From contig FOLJ01000018.1 of NCBI GenBank assembly GCA_900112325.1, positions 1 to 64,000 of the forward strand: a stretch of 64,000 nucleotides of DNA, in the 5' to 3' direction. The position numbers and the translations under genes were made by a program. Source of the stretch: Micromonospora sediminimaris. GTDB taxonomy: Bacteria; Actinomycetota; Actinomycetes; Mycobacteriales; Micromonosporaceae. Positions 54,290-62,210 of this stretch are shown in pieces; the first letter of the stretch is position 1; every line of letters starts with the position of its first letter. The notes under the pieces are model-generated. The model ran no database searches. It saw nothing but the letters and a program-made list of their open reading frames with translations, and was not told the origin of the DNA.

Positions 54290-55230
54290 CCAGCCTGGGT
54301 GACCTGCACACCACCGGGCCAACCGCCCCACCGGCCCGGGCCACGATGGTCCGCGTTCCCGGTGGCACGTTCCTCCAAGGTTCCCCGGAGCGGACGTTGG
54401 ACTGGCTGGAGGCCGAGGGGCAGGCCTTCCCCCGGGACTGGTTCACCGACGAGACGCCGCAGCGACCGGTGACCCTGCGCGACTACCTCATCGACCGGTA
54501 CCCGGTGACGGTCACCGAGTTCGCCGACTTCGTCGCCCGCACCGGGTACGTGACCTCGGCGGAGCGGGCCGGCGGCAGCATGGTCTACAGCGACTACTGG
54601 GAGATCCGCGAGGGCGCGTGTTGGCACCGTCCGGCCGGCTACGGCAGTGGCGTCCGCAACCGCGGCGACCACCCGGTCGTGCACATCTCGTACCCGGACG
54701 CCGAGGCATATGCGACGTGGGCGGGCAAACGGCTACCGACCGAGTCGGAGTGGGAACGGGCGGCGACCGGGCGGGCGTACCGGCTCTGGCCCTGGGGCGA
54801 CACCTGGGACCCGACCCGGGCCAACACCGCCGAGTGGACCGGCGGCAGCCTCCGCGGGCTCGATGAGTGGCGGAAGTGGTGGTCGGGGATCCACAACGCC
54901 CAGGGCCCGGTGCCGCAGACCACACCGGTGGGCGCGTTCTCACCGCACGGCGACAGCCCCGACGGCTGCGCCGACATGACGGGCAACGTGTACGAGTGGA
55001 CCTCCACCACCGCCCACCTGTACGCGCCCGAGACCCGCTGCGACCCCACCATCCACCTGGTGATGGGCCGGTTCCGGGCGATCCGGGGCGGCTCCTGGAT
55101 GAATTTCCGCTACCAGGTCCGATGCGCGGAGCGGCTCTACGGAGACCCCACCGGCTGGTCCAACTTCGCTCTCGGCTTCCGCTGCGCCGACGACGCGCCC
55201 GAGTCCGGCGCCGAACACCACGGGAGGTAG
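54286..55230 (+). CDS. FGE-sulfatase-fold protein (formylglycine-generating / EgtB-like)
   Basis: 314 residues. Family strings: MVRVPGGTFLQGSPE, YLIDRYPVTVTEFADFVARTGYVT, HPVVHISYPDAEAYATWAGKRLPTESEWERAATG, DMTGNVYEWTS, and IRGGSWMNFRYQVRC...GFRCADD. True formylglycine-generating enzymes bind copper through a cysteine pair just after GGSY; here that place reads GGSWMN, so the pair is missing (Cys280 and Cys300 lie later). EgtB sulfoxide synthases share this fold but have an N-terminal DinB domain, which is absent. A role in C-S or other oxidative chemistry is possible. It is coupled to calO6 and lies 3 bases from the ThiS-like gene. Confidence 0.82.
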   Translation: MTSLGDLHTTGPTAPPARATMVRVPGGTFLQGSPERTLDWLEAEGQAFPRDWFTDETPQRPVTLRDYLIDRYPVTVTEFADFVARTGYVTSAERAGGSMVYSDYWEIREGACWHRPAGYGSGVRNRGDHPVVHISYPDAEAYATWAGKRLPTESEWERAATGRAYRLWPWGDTWDPTRANTAEWTGGSLRGLDEWRKWWSGIHNAQGPVPQTTPVGAFSPHGDSPDGCADMTGNVYEWTSTTAHLYAPETRCDPTIHLVMGRFRAIRGGSWMNFRYQVRCAERLYGDPTGWSNFALGFRCADDAPESGAEHHGR

Positions 55231-55233
55231 CAA

Positions 55234-55500
55234 ATGGTCACGGTGCTGCTGTCGGCGGGCTGGGCCCACCGTGGGCAGAAGACGTTCGCGTGTCACGAAG
55301 GCACCGTCCGCGACGTCATCCGGGAGTTCGTCGAGTCCTACCCGCACTACCGGCGGCGGCTGCTCGACGACGACGGTGAGCCCCTGACCTACTACAACGT
55401 CTACCTCGACGGTGACCTCGTCGAGGCCACCGACCGATCCCGGGTGGCCGCCCCCGCCGACAGCACGGTGGCCATCGTTCCGCCCCTGGCCGGTGGGTGA
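55234..55500 (+). CDS. ThiS/MoaD-like sulfur carrier protein
   Basis: 88 residues with a GGGAGG ribosome site. Beta-grasp (ubiquitin-like) size and pattern: MVTVLLSAGWAHRG, TVRDVIREFVESYPHYRRRLL, YNVYLDGDLVEATD, and the end TVAIVPPLAGG. The C-terminal Gly-Gly is the hallmark of sulfur carriers, which are adenylated and then carry a thiocarboxylate. It lies between the FGE-like gene and the 2,3-dehydratase, in the sugar run, which points to sulfur delivery to the 4-thiosugar. No E1-like activating enzyme is in the window; a housekeeping MoeB/ThiF could serve, as in the BE-7585A thiosugar pathway. Confidence 0.88.
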   Translation: MVTVLLSAGWAHRGQKTFACHEGTVRDVIREFVESYPHYRRRLLDDDGEPLTYYNVYLDGDLVEATDRSRVAAPADSTVAIVPPLAGG

Positions 55501-55554
55501 CCCTTCGACCGGTCGGGTCGCCGCCACCCACCAGGGTCAACCTTTGGAGTAGCC

Positions 55555-56979
55555 ATGGTCCTGCCGCACACAGAAGCCCGACCTCGTCCGGGGCACGCCG
55601 ACCGGGACCACCTCGCCGCCCGGCTGGCCCGGTCGGCACGACACCGCCCGCGTCCGGTCGCTGATTTGGAGGCGTGGCTGGACGCGCGGGCCCGGGCCAA
55701 CCCCTTCGAGATCACCGAGGTGCCGTTCGCCGAGCTGACCGGGTGGTCGTTCGCGCCGCACAGCGGTGACCTGGTGCATGACAGCGGCCGGTTCTTCAGC
55801 GTCGAGGGCCTGCACGTCCGCACCGACGGTGGGCCGGTCGACGAGTGGTGGCAGCCGATCATCCACCAGCCGGACCGGGCCATCCTCGGCATCCTGGCCC
55901 GTGAGATCGACGGTGTGCTGCACTTCCTCCTCCAGGCCAAGATGGAGCCAGGCAACGTCAACGGCATCCAGTTCTCCCCCACCGTGCAGTCCACCCCCAG
56001 CAACTACCTGCGGACACACCGGGGCGCACGGTCCCGGTACGTGGAGTACTTCCTGGAACCCGGGCGTGGACGAGTGCTGGTCGACGTGCTCCAGTCGGAG
56101 CAGGGTTCGTGGTTCCGCGGCAAACGTAACCGCAACATCGTCGTCGAGGTGACCGACGACATCGAACCGCACCCGGACTTCGTGTGGCTCACCCTCGGCC
56201 AGATCCACGACCTGCTGCACCGGCCGAACCTCGTCAACATGGACGCCCGTACCGTGCTCTCCTGCCTGCCCGGCCACGCGGTCGCGGCCGACCCCGCCGA
56301 CCCGGGCATCGCCGCCGCCGTCGCGCGGTCCTCGCTGGCTGACGACGATGCGGCGTGGCAGCCGTTGCTCCAGGTCCGCAACTGGTTGACCGCCAACAAG
56401 GCCGGCCGGACCCTGGTGGCTCACCAGGTGCCGCTGCGGCAGGTACGCGACTGGCACCGAGGCGACGCCGAAATCCGGCACCGCTCCGGCCGGTTCTTTC
56501 GAATCGTCGGACGTGCCGTGCGGGCCAGCAACCGGGAGGTGGCCCAGTGGCGGCAGCCGCTCCTGGCCCCCTGCGGCACCGGGCTGGTCGCCTTCGTCGT
56601 CCGGCGTCTCGGCGGCGTTCTGCACGTGCTCGCCCACGCCGACCTACGACCCGGCTACCGGGACATCGTGGAGCTTGGCCCGACCGTGCAGTGCACTCCG
56701 GACAACTTCACCGGCGCGCACCGCCCCACCTACCTGGATCTGGTCTGTTCCGACCGGGTCCAGGTGCATTACGACGTCCTCCAGTCCGAGGAGGGGGGCC
56801 GGTTCCACCACGCGGTGACGCGGCACCTGGTGGTGGAGGTGGGTCCGGAGTTCCCGGCCGTGACCCCACCGGACTACACCTGGGTGACCCTGCGCCAGCT
56901 CACCGCGATGACCGCGTTCAGCTACCAGGTCAACATAGAGGCGCGCAGCCTGCTGCTCTGTCTGCGGGCGCTGACATGA
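55555..56979 (+). CDS. calS14: CalS14, NDP-hexose 2,3-dehydratase
   Basis: 474 residues made of two related halves, as in all TylX3/EryBVI-type enzymes: half one has FFSVEGLHVRT, WWQPIIHQPDRAILGILAREIDGVLHFLLQAKMEPGNVNGIQFSPTVQSTPSNY; half two has FFRIVGRAVRAS, WRQPLLAPCGTGLVAFVVRRLGGVLHVLAHADLRPGYRDIVELGPTVQCTPDNF. It removes water across C2-C3 of TDP-4-keto-6-deoxyglucose, the first step to 2-deoxysugars, here the 2-deoxy-4-thiosugar. The reductase at 42199-43191 would complete the step. Its stop overlaps the P450 start (ATGA, 56976-56979). Confidence 0.93.
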   Translation: MVLPHTEARPRPGHADRDHLAARLARSARHRPRPVADLEAWLDARARANPFEITEVPFAELTGWSFAPHSGDLVHDSGRFFSVEGLHVRTDGGPVDEWWQPIIHQPDRAILGILAREIDGVLHFLLQAKMEPGNVNGIQFSPTVQSTPSNYLRTHRGARSRYVEYFLEPGRGRVLVDVLQSEQGSWFRGKRNRNIVVEVTDDIEPHPDFVWLTLGQIHDLLHRPNLVNMDARTVLSCLPGHAVAADPADPGIAAAVARSSLADDDAAWQPLLQVRNWLTANKAGRTLVAHQVPLRQVRDWHRGDAEIRHRSGRFFRIVGRAVRASNREVAQWRQPLLAPCGTGLVAFVVRRLGGVLHVLAHADLRPGYRDIVELGPTVQCTPDNFTGAHRPTYLDLVCSDRVQVHYDVLQSEEGGRFHHAVTRHLVVEVGPEFPAVTPPDYTWVTLRQLTAMTAFSYQVNIEARSLLLCLRALT

Positions 56980-58250
56980 CCGGGTACCAGAGCCCGCCGA
57001 CCGGCGGCCAGCCCGGCGCTGCGGTGCCGTCAGGGTCGACCGATCCGGGCATCGACGCGTTTCCGCTGCCTCGGCGCTGCCCCTTCAGCCCCCCTGCCGA
57101 GTACGCGCGACTACGCGCCGAGCACCCGGTCGTCCGGCTGCCGATGCTCGGCGGTGACACGGCCTGGGTGGTCTCCCGGCACGCCGACGTCCGGCAGGTG
57201 CTCAGCGACCCCCGGATGAGCGCGGACCGACGTCGGCCCGGTTTCCCGAAGTTCGCCCCGACCACGGAAAGCCAGCGGCAGGCGTCGTTCGCGAACTTCC
57301 GCCCACCCTTGAACTGGCTGGACCCGCCCGAGCACGCCATCGTCCGCCGACAGATCGTCGACGAGTTCTCCGTACGCCGGGTCCGGCAGTTACGGGCGCT
57401 TGTCGAACGGGTGGTCGACACCCACCTCGACGCGTTGGTCGCTGCCGCGCCCGGCGCCGATCTGGTGTCGACGTTCGCCTACCCGGTGCCGTCACAGGTG
57501 ATCTGTGAGGTGCTCGGCGTGCCCTACGGCGAGCACGAGTTCTTCGAGCGCCGTTCGACGCTGATGTTCCGCCGGAGCGCGCCGGCTGACGAACGCGCCC
57601 GCTGTGCCCGGGAGATCCGCGACTTTCTCGACGTGGTGGTCACCGACAAGGAGCGCCGTCCCGGCGACGACGTGCTCAGCCGGCTGCTCCAGCAGCAGCG
57701 CAGCGCCGGTGACGTGGACCACGAGGCCGTGGTGAGCATGGCGTTCGTGCTGCTGGTCGCCGGGCACGTCACCACGTCCAACATGATCGCGTTGAGTGTG
57801 CTGGCCCTGCTCACTCATCCGGCACGGCTGGCCCGGCTACGCGCCGAGCCCGAGCGGTTCCCGGCCGCCGTGGAGGAACTGCTGCGGTACTTCACCGTGG
57901 TCGAGGCGGCGACGGCCCGCACCGCCACCGCCGAGGTCACGATCGGCGGGGTGACCATCGGGGCGGGCGAGGGGGTGGTGGCGCTGGGGCAGGCAGCTAA
58001 CCGTGATCCGGCGGTGTTCGAGCACCCCGACGAGTTCGACCCGGACCGGGACGCCCGCGCGCACCTCGCCTTCGGCTACGGCCGGCACGTCTGCCCGGGT
58101 CAGCATCTTGCTCGGTTGGAGCTGGAGGTCGCGCTCAGTCGCCTGTTCCGGCGGCTGCCCGGCCTGAGACTCACGACGGAGGTTGCCGACCTTCCGCTCA
58201 AGGAGGACGGCAACATCTTCGGGTTGTACGCCCTACCGGTCGCCTGGTGA
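56976..58250 (+). CDS. Cytochrome P450 (sugar N-oxidase or aryl hydroxylase candidate)
   Basis: 424 residues. I-helix LLVAGHVTTSN (valine replaces the usual first residue before the TT), ExxR in VEELLRY, and heme loop AFGYGRHVCPGQHLARLE. An N-terminal extension of about 30 residues is proline/glycine-rich. Coupled by an ATGA overlap to the NDP-hexose 2,3-dehydratase gene, so a sugar substrate is a reasonable guess: CalE10, a P450, oxidises the TDP-4-amino sugar to the hydroxylamine in calicheamicin. It could instead be the aryl hydroxylase, with the P450 at 45760 taking the sugar. Last gene of the plus-strand run. Confidence 0.88.
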   Translation: MTGYQSPPTGGQPGAAVPSGSTDPGIDAFPLPRRCPFSPPAEYARLRAEHPVVRLPMLGGDTAWVVSRHADVRQVLSDPRMSADRRRPGFPKFAPTTESQRQASFANFRPPLNWLDPPEHAIVRRQIVDEFSVRRVRQLRALVERVVDTHLDALVAAAPGADLVSTFAYPVPSQVICEVLGVPYGEHEFFERRSTLMFRRSAPADERARCAREIRDFLDVVVTDKERRPGDDVLSRLLQQQRSAGDVDHEAVVSMAFVLLVAGHVTTSNMIALSVLALLTHPARLARLRAEPERFPAAVEELLRYFTVVEAATARTATAEVTIGGVTIGAGEGVVALGQAANRDPAVFEHPDEFDPDRDARAHLAFGYGRHVCPGQHLARLELEVALSRLFRRLPGLRLTTEVADLPLKEDGNIFGLYALPVAW

Positions 58251-58358
58251 CCCGAGCGGGTGTCGGGCGAGCCCCGCGACGTCGAGCTGGCCAGTCCGCG
58301 TCCCGGTCGTTCTCCGCCGCGACCCCGGCGGCGTACTCCGGCATCGGACCGGCCCTGG

Positions 58359-58931
58359 TCACGGCCGTCCGGTGATCAGCTTCTCCCACGCGCCGCCGAT
58401 CCGGTCGGCCGTCGCCGTGGCCGCCGCCACCTGCTCCGGCCCGGCGGTGGCGATCCAGTCGACCGCCCGCCCCTCGGGCAGGTCGCCGGCCAGGTAGTCA
58501 CCCAACGCCAGCAGGCCCATCTCCCAGCCCGCGCCCAGCCCCCAGAGGCCGGGACCGGCGTTCGGCACGATGTCCGCCGGCACCGGCGCGTGCTCCAGTT
58601 CCAGGACTGTGGACTCGCCGTCCGGGGTGAGTCGTAGCTGAACCTCGCTGCTGCCACCGCCCGACTCCCAGGTCAGGCCGATCAGGCTGGGCCGCTCGCA
58701 CCGGCGGATCTCACCGCTGGCGTTGCCCTCCAACTGGAAGCGTCCACCGGCCCGGAGCTCACCGGCGACTGGCAGGAACCAGCGCACCAGGCGCTGCGGA
58801 TCGGTGATGGCGTCCCACACCTCTTCCGGGGAGGCGTCGTAGCTGCGCCGGAGCACCAGGATGCTCATGCCGTCCGGGTGTTCCCGCAACTCGCGGTCGG
58901 TGTCCTGGAGCCCGTCGAAGATCCTGTTCAT
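58359..58931 (-). CDS. Third START/AHSA1-domain protein (CalU16/CalU19 type)
   Basis: 190 residues. SRPBCC fold: LVLRRSYDASPEEVWDAITDPQRLVRWFLPVAGELRAGGRFQLEGNASGEIRRCERPSLIGLTWE and SEVQLRLTPDGESTVLELEHAPVPADIV. Residue by residue it is a near paralogue of the protein at 31201-31770. Ahead of the fold is a short acidic N-terminus (MNRIFDGLQDTDRELREHPDG). It is convergent with the P450 gene (108-base gap) and stands alone. By family it could be a second resistance protein of the self-sacrifice kind. Confidence 0.85.
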   Translation of the reverse strand: MNRIFDGLQDTDRELREHPDGMSILVLRRSYDASPEEVWDAITDPQRLVRWFLPVAGELRAGGRFQLEGNASGEIRRCERPSLIGLTWESGGGSSEVQLRLTPDGESTVLELEHAPVPADIVPNAGPGLWGLGAGWEMGLLALGDYLAGDLPEGRAVDWIATAGPEQVAAATATADRIGGAWEKLITGRP

Positions 58932-59120
58932 TGCCCTCGTGGCCTTCCTGCGGGTGCACCCTCACACCGGACTCGATCCGGCGGCACCCGAGGACTTTAG
59001 CAGCCAGAACTCGCGCAATGTCCCATTCTGGACCGGGGCGACGGCCACGAGTCGCGCCGGCTCGCGCCGCCTGACGGCGTCGGTTCTGCTCTGCCCAGGC
59101 GCATGGCGGGCGGCGGACGG

Positions 59121-59678
59121 TCAGGCGGCGCCACGCGTGGGGCGGCGCAGGAGCAGGATCACCACGGCGAGCAGCACGAGGCCGTCCAGCGCCAGCAGGG
59201 CGGCGCCCATCGGGTCCACCCCGTGGGCGTGCGCCCCGTCGTCGGTCGCGTCCGCCGGACCGGCGGGCGCCGCAGCGTTCGGAGAGCCGACGGTGAGGCG
59301 GGCGATGCCCGAGGCGGTACGCCCGTCGACGGTCACCACGTGGTACGCCACCGCGAGTTGACCGGGCCGGGTCACGGCGACCTGCTGCCGCAGACCGTCG
59401 TCGCCGTCGGGCACGGCCGGCCCGGTGTTCAACCGGATCCGATCGGCGTCGTAGACCACGATGTGCGAACGACCGGGGTCAGGCTCACCAGCGACCCGGA
59501 TGCGTACCGTGGTCGGCAGGTCCGGCAGGACCGCCCCGTCGGCCGGTTCCATCGAGAGCACCTCGACCGCCCGCCCCGCTTCCGATTCGGTGCCGGCCCG
59601 GCCGACCAGCGCCAGCACGGCCACCAGCGCCGCCAGGCAGATGGCGGAGCCGACGTAGATGCGGCCGGTGGTGGACAT
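59121..59678 (-). CDS. CopC-like domain protein with signal anchor and C-terminal membrane helix
   Basis: 185 residues. Hydrophobic N-terminus (GRIYVGSAICLAALVAVLALVG), then a CopC/YobA-like beta domain (VLSMEPADGAVLPDLPTTVRIRVAG, YHVVTVDGRTASGIARLTVG), a short linker with HAHG, and a C-terminal helix ALLALDGLVLLAVVILLLRRP. True CopC proteins start with a histidine copper ligand after signal cleavage; none is evident at that place here. It lies 9 bases after the membrane-protein gene that starts at 60278. Function unknown; a cell-surface sensor or copper-linked role is possible. Confidence 0.75.
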   Translation of the reverse strand: MSTTGRIYVGSAICLAALVAVLALVGRAGTESEAGRAVEVLSMEPADGAVLPDLPTTVRIRVAGEPDPGRSHIVVYDADRIRLNTGPAVPDGDDGLRQQVAVTRPGQLAVAYHVVTVDGRTASGIARLTVGSPNAAAPAGPADATDDGAHAHGVDPMGAALLALDGLVLLAVVILLLRRPTRGAA

Positions 59679-59687
59679 CCCGCCCGA

Positions 59688-60278
59688 TCAGCGTCCGACG
59701 ACTGCGGCCGGCTGACGCGGGTTGACCAGGCGACCGGCGCACGAACAGCGCATGGCCGCCCGCTCGGTCTCGTTGGGGCGCAGGTGCAGGTACATCGCGA
59801 ACAGCATCGGGATGAAGACGACCGAGTTGTAGAACAGGTGCAGTTCCACCCGGGGCACCACCAGTTGCAGGATGCTGACCGGACCTTCCTCGCCGGCGAT
59901 CCGGAAACTGCTGTGCGCCTGGATCAGCAGCAGCGCGTGCTCGATGTGGTGCCAGAACTGTAGGGCGAGGGCCACCGTCCACCACGCCTTCGCGCGGCCG
60001 GTGAAGCCCGGCAGCAGCAGAAAGAGCCCGACCAACATCACGATGGCGTACCCGTAGTGCAGCCACTCGGAGCTGACCAGCCAGGGGAACGGCATCCCCA
60101 GCACGCCGCGTGCCTCCGGGCGTGCCCAACCGAGAACCCAGATCTGGTACGCCTGCACGAGGTGTTCCGCCCAGTGAGCCACCACCACAGCCATATAAAT
60201 CGCAAGCGCTAGCCGGTGGTGCCGGCCGTTCAGGGAGGAGATCAGGCCGGACCATCTGGTTCTCGCGGCAGGTGTCAC
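59688..60278 (-). CDS. Histidine-rich multi-span membrane protein, unrecognised
   Basis: 196 residues from a GTG with GGAGGATCC just before it. Four to five membrane segments. Histidines cluster in or near them: HHRLALAIYMAVVVAHWAEH, WLHYGYAIVM, FWHHIEHALLLIQAHSSF, VELHLFYNS. Such a set can bind heme or metal or take part in lipid-type oxidation, but no known motif is complete. The C-terminal tail has CSCAG. Paired with the CopC-like gene and divergent from calG4 (166-base gap). I do not recognise the family. Confidence 0.7.
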   Translation of the reverse strand: MTPAARTRWSGLISSLNGRHHRLALAIYMAVVVAHWAEHLVQAYQIWVLGWARPEARGVLGMPFPWLVSSEWLHYGYAIVMLVGLFLLLPGFTGRAKAWWTVALALQFWHHIEHALLLIQAHSSFRIAGEEGPVSILQLVVPRVELHLFYNSVVFIPMLFAMYLHLRPNETERAAMRCSCAGRLVNPRQPAAVVGR

Positions 60279-60444
60279 GGATCCTCCATTCCCCAGCGAA
60301 AGCCGTCTACAGACACCTTAGGAAGCTCGTCGTCGCCGCATGTCTCTGAGCTTGCCGTCTATGCGCGGGACCGACCCGAGGGCTAGCCCGCCCGACAGCG
60401 CAGCTATATACATTGAAAGCTCACCGGATCGCGGGAGTGAGCAG
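60279..60444. promoter_or_regulatory. Divergent control region membrane protein / calG4
   Basis: 166 bases. An AT-rich patch CTATATACATTGAAAG (60404-60419) lies 26 bases before the calG4 ATG and may carry its -10 box (TATACA at 60407-60412), but no good -35 box is at the right distance. No palindrome stands out. Confidence 0.35.
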
Positions 60445-61656
60445 ATGCACCAACGGCGGCACATTCTCTTCGCCAACGTCCAGGGACACGGACACGTCTA
60501 CCCCTCGCTCGGCCTGGTGAGCGAGCTGGTTCGGCGTGGCCACCGGATCAGCTACGTCACCACCCCGCTCTTCGCCGACGTGGTGACCGCAGCCGGCGCC
60601 ACCGTGGTGCCGTACAAGTCCGAGTTCGACACCTTCCACGTGCCCGACGTCATCACCAAGGCGGACGCGGAAACCCAGTTGCACCTGGTGTACGTCCGGG
60701 AGAACGAGGCCATCCTGCGCGCCGCCGAGGACGGGCTCGCCGACGACATCCCGGATCTCGTGGTCTACGACGTCTTCCCGTTCATCGCCGGCCGGTTGCT
60801 GGCTACCCGGTGGCGTCGTCCGGCCGTCCGCCTCAGCGCCGGTTTCACCGCCAACGAGCACTACTCGTTCTTCGAGGAGCTGTGGAAGAGCCACGGTCAG
60901 CGCCACCCCGCGGACGTGCCGGAGATCAACGACGTGATCGTCGATCTGCTCGCCCGCTACGGGTTGCGCACCCCGGTCCGTCAATTCTGGAACGAGATCG
61001 AGGACCTCAACATCACGTTCCTGCCGAAGTCCTTCCAGCCCTTCTCGGAAACCTTCGACGACGACCGTTTCGCCTTCGTCGGACCGACGCTTACCGACCG
61101 GCCGGTACGCACCGGCTGGCAGCCGCCCACTCCGGACACTCCGGTGATCCTGGTGTCGCTCGGCAACCAGTTCAACGAGCATCCCGAGTTCTTCCGGACC
61201 TGCGCCGAGGCGTTCGCCGGTACCCGGTGGCAGACCGTGCTGGCGATCGGCACCTTCCTCGACCCCACCGTGCTGGAGCCACTGCCGCCGAACGCGGAGG
61301 CCCACCCGTGGATCCCGTTCCACGAGGTCCTGCCGCACGCGGAGGCCTGCGTCACCCACGGTACGACCGGCGCCGTGCTGGAATCCCTGGCAGCCGGCGT
61401 ACCGCTGGTTCTGGTGCCGCACTTCGCGACCGAGGCCGCACCGTCGGCGCGCCGCGTCGTCGAGCTGGGGCTCGGCTACGAACTGACGCCGGAGCAGGTC
61501 GAGCCGGCAACGATCCGGGCCACCGTGCAACGGCTCCACGACGACCCGGCGCTGGGCGAGCGGGTCGATCGGATGCGACACGAGATCCTGACGGCCGGCG
61601 GCCCGCCGGCGGCCGCCGACCGGATCGAGAGGTACCTGGACCAGCCCCGGGGATGA
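60445..61656 (+). CDS. calG4: Glycosyltransferase CalG4 (aminopentose transfer)
   Basis: 403 residues from the ATG at 60445 behind GGGAGTGA. GT-B fold: HILFANVQGHGHVYPSLGLVSELVRRGHRISYVTTPLFADVV, DVFPFIAGRLLATRWRRPAVRLSAGFTANEHYSFFEELWKS, and donor site ACVTHGTTGAVLESLAAGVPLVLVPHFATEAAPSARRV. It agrees with CalG4, which adds the N-alkylated 4-aminopentose made from UDP-xylose. It stands as a single gene near the right end, far from calS8-calS9, and ends with a hairpin at 61694-61741. Confidence 0.95.
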   Translation: MHQRRHILFANVQGHGHVYPSLGLVSELVRRGHRISYVTTPLFADVVTAAGATVVPYKSEFDTFHVPDVITKADAETQLHLVYVRENEAILRAAEDGLADDIPDLVVYDVFPFIAGRLLATRWRRPAVRLSAGFTANEHYSFFEELWKSHGQRHPADVPEINDVIVDLLARYGLRTPVRQFWNEIEDLNITFLPKSFQPFSETFDDDRFAFVGPTLTDRPVRTGWQPPTPDTPVILVSLGNQFNEHPEFFRTCAEAFAGTRWQTVLAIGTFLDPTVLEPLPPNAEAHPWIPFHEVLPHAEACVTHGTTGAVLESLAAGVPLVLVPHFATEAAPSARRVVELGLGYELTPEQVEPATIRATVQRLHDDPALGERVDRMRHEILTAGGPPAAADRIERYLDQPRG

Positions 61657-61693
61657 TCAGGCCCACCGGCCCGCGCGGTACGGGTATGCAACT

Positions 61694-61741
61694 TCGGCGA
61701 AAGCGCGGTTTGCCGGGAGCGGGAGGCCGCACTTTCGCCGA
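61694..61741. terminator. Hairpin after calG4
   Basis: Arms 61694-61708 and 61727-61741 (15 bases, one mismatch) with an 18-base loop, between the calG4 stop (61656) and the stop of the convergent MORN gene (61796). It can serve both genes. Confidence 0.6.
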
Positions 61742-61795
61742 GGTTGTCGACCGGGGTCTCCAGCAGCGGCGCGATGCCCGATCCGGGCCCGGCCG

Positions 61796-62200
61796 TCAGC
61801 GGCGGGCGGCGTGGGTCACCGTACGCTTCACCGTGCCGTCGGGGTTGAAGGTCGTCCACTCGCCGACCTTCTTGTTGCTGGCGTAGTCACCCCGGTCGAT
61901 CAGCTCACCGGCGGCGTTCCACCTCGTCCACGTGCCGTGCTTGCGTCCGTGGTCGAATCCACCTCGCTGCATGATCCCGCCGGACGAGCGATACCACACC
62001 CACTCGCCGTGCACGGTCCCGTTGTCGAAGCCGCCCTCCGCACGCAACCTGCCGTCGGCGAAGAAGTGCTTCCAGGTGCCCTGCCGCTCGCCCTCGACAT
62101 ACTCGCCGACCATCACACCGCCGTGCGGATCCGGGTCGGTCCAGAGGCCCGTCTTGCGGCCCTGCGCGTCCTTCTCGTCCGGAGTCGGTGGGGTACTCAC
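61796..62200 (-). CDS. MORN-repeat protein
   Basis: 134 residues from a GTG with AGGAG upstream. It contains about five MORN-type (toxin-immunity-like variant) repeats of the form G-x-W-x(2)-(W/F)-x(3)-G: GRKTGLWTDPDPHGG, GERQGTWKHFFADGRL, GTVHGEWVWYRSSGG, GRKHGTWTRWNAAGEL, KKVGEWTTFNPDG. No signal peptide. These repeats form an open beta structure used for binding; no enzyme function. It lies 10 bases after an ArsR gene, so the two are probably one unit. Likely outside the cluster proper. Confidence 0.85.
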   Translation of the reverse strand: MSTPPTPDEKDAQGRKTGLWTDPDPHGGVMVGEYVEGERQGTWKHFFADGRLRAEGGFDNGTVHGEWVWYRSSGGIMQRGGFDHGRKHGTWTRWNAAGELIDRGDYASNKKVGEWTTFNPDGTVKRTVTHAARR

Positions 62201-62210
62201 GTGCGTTCTC

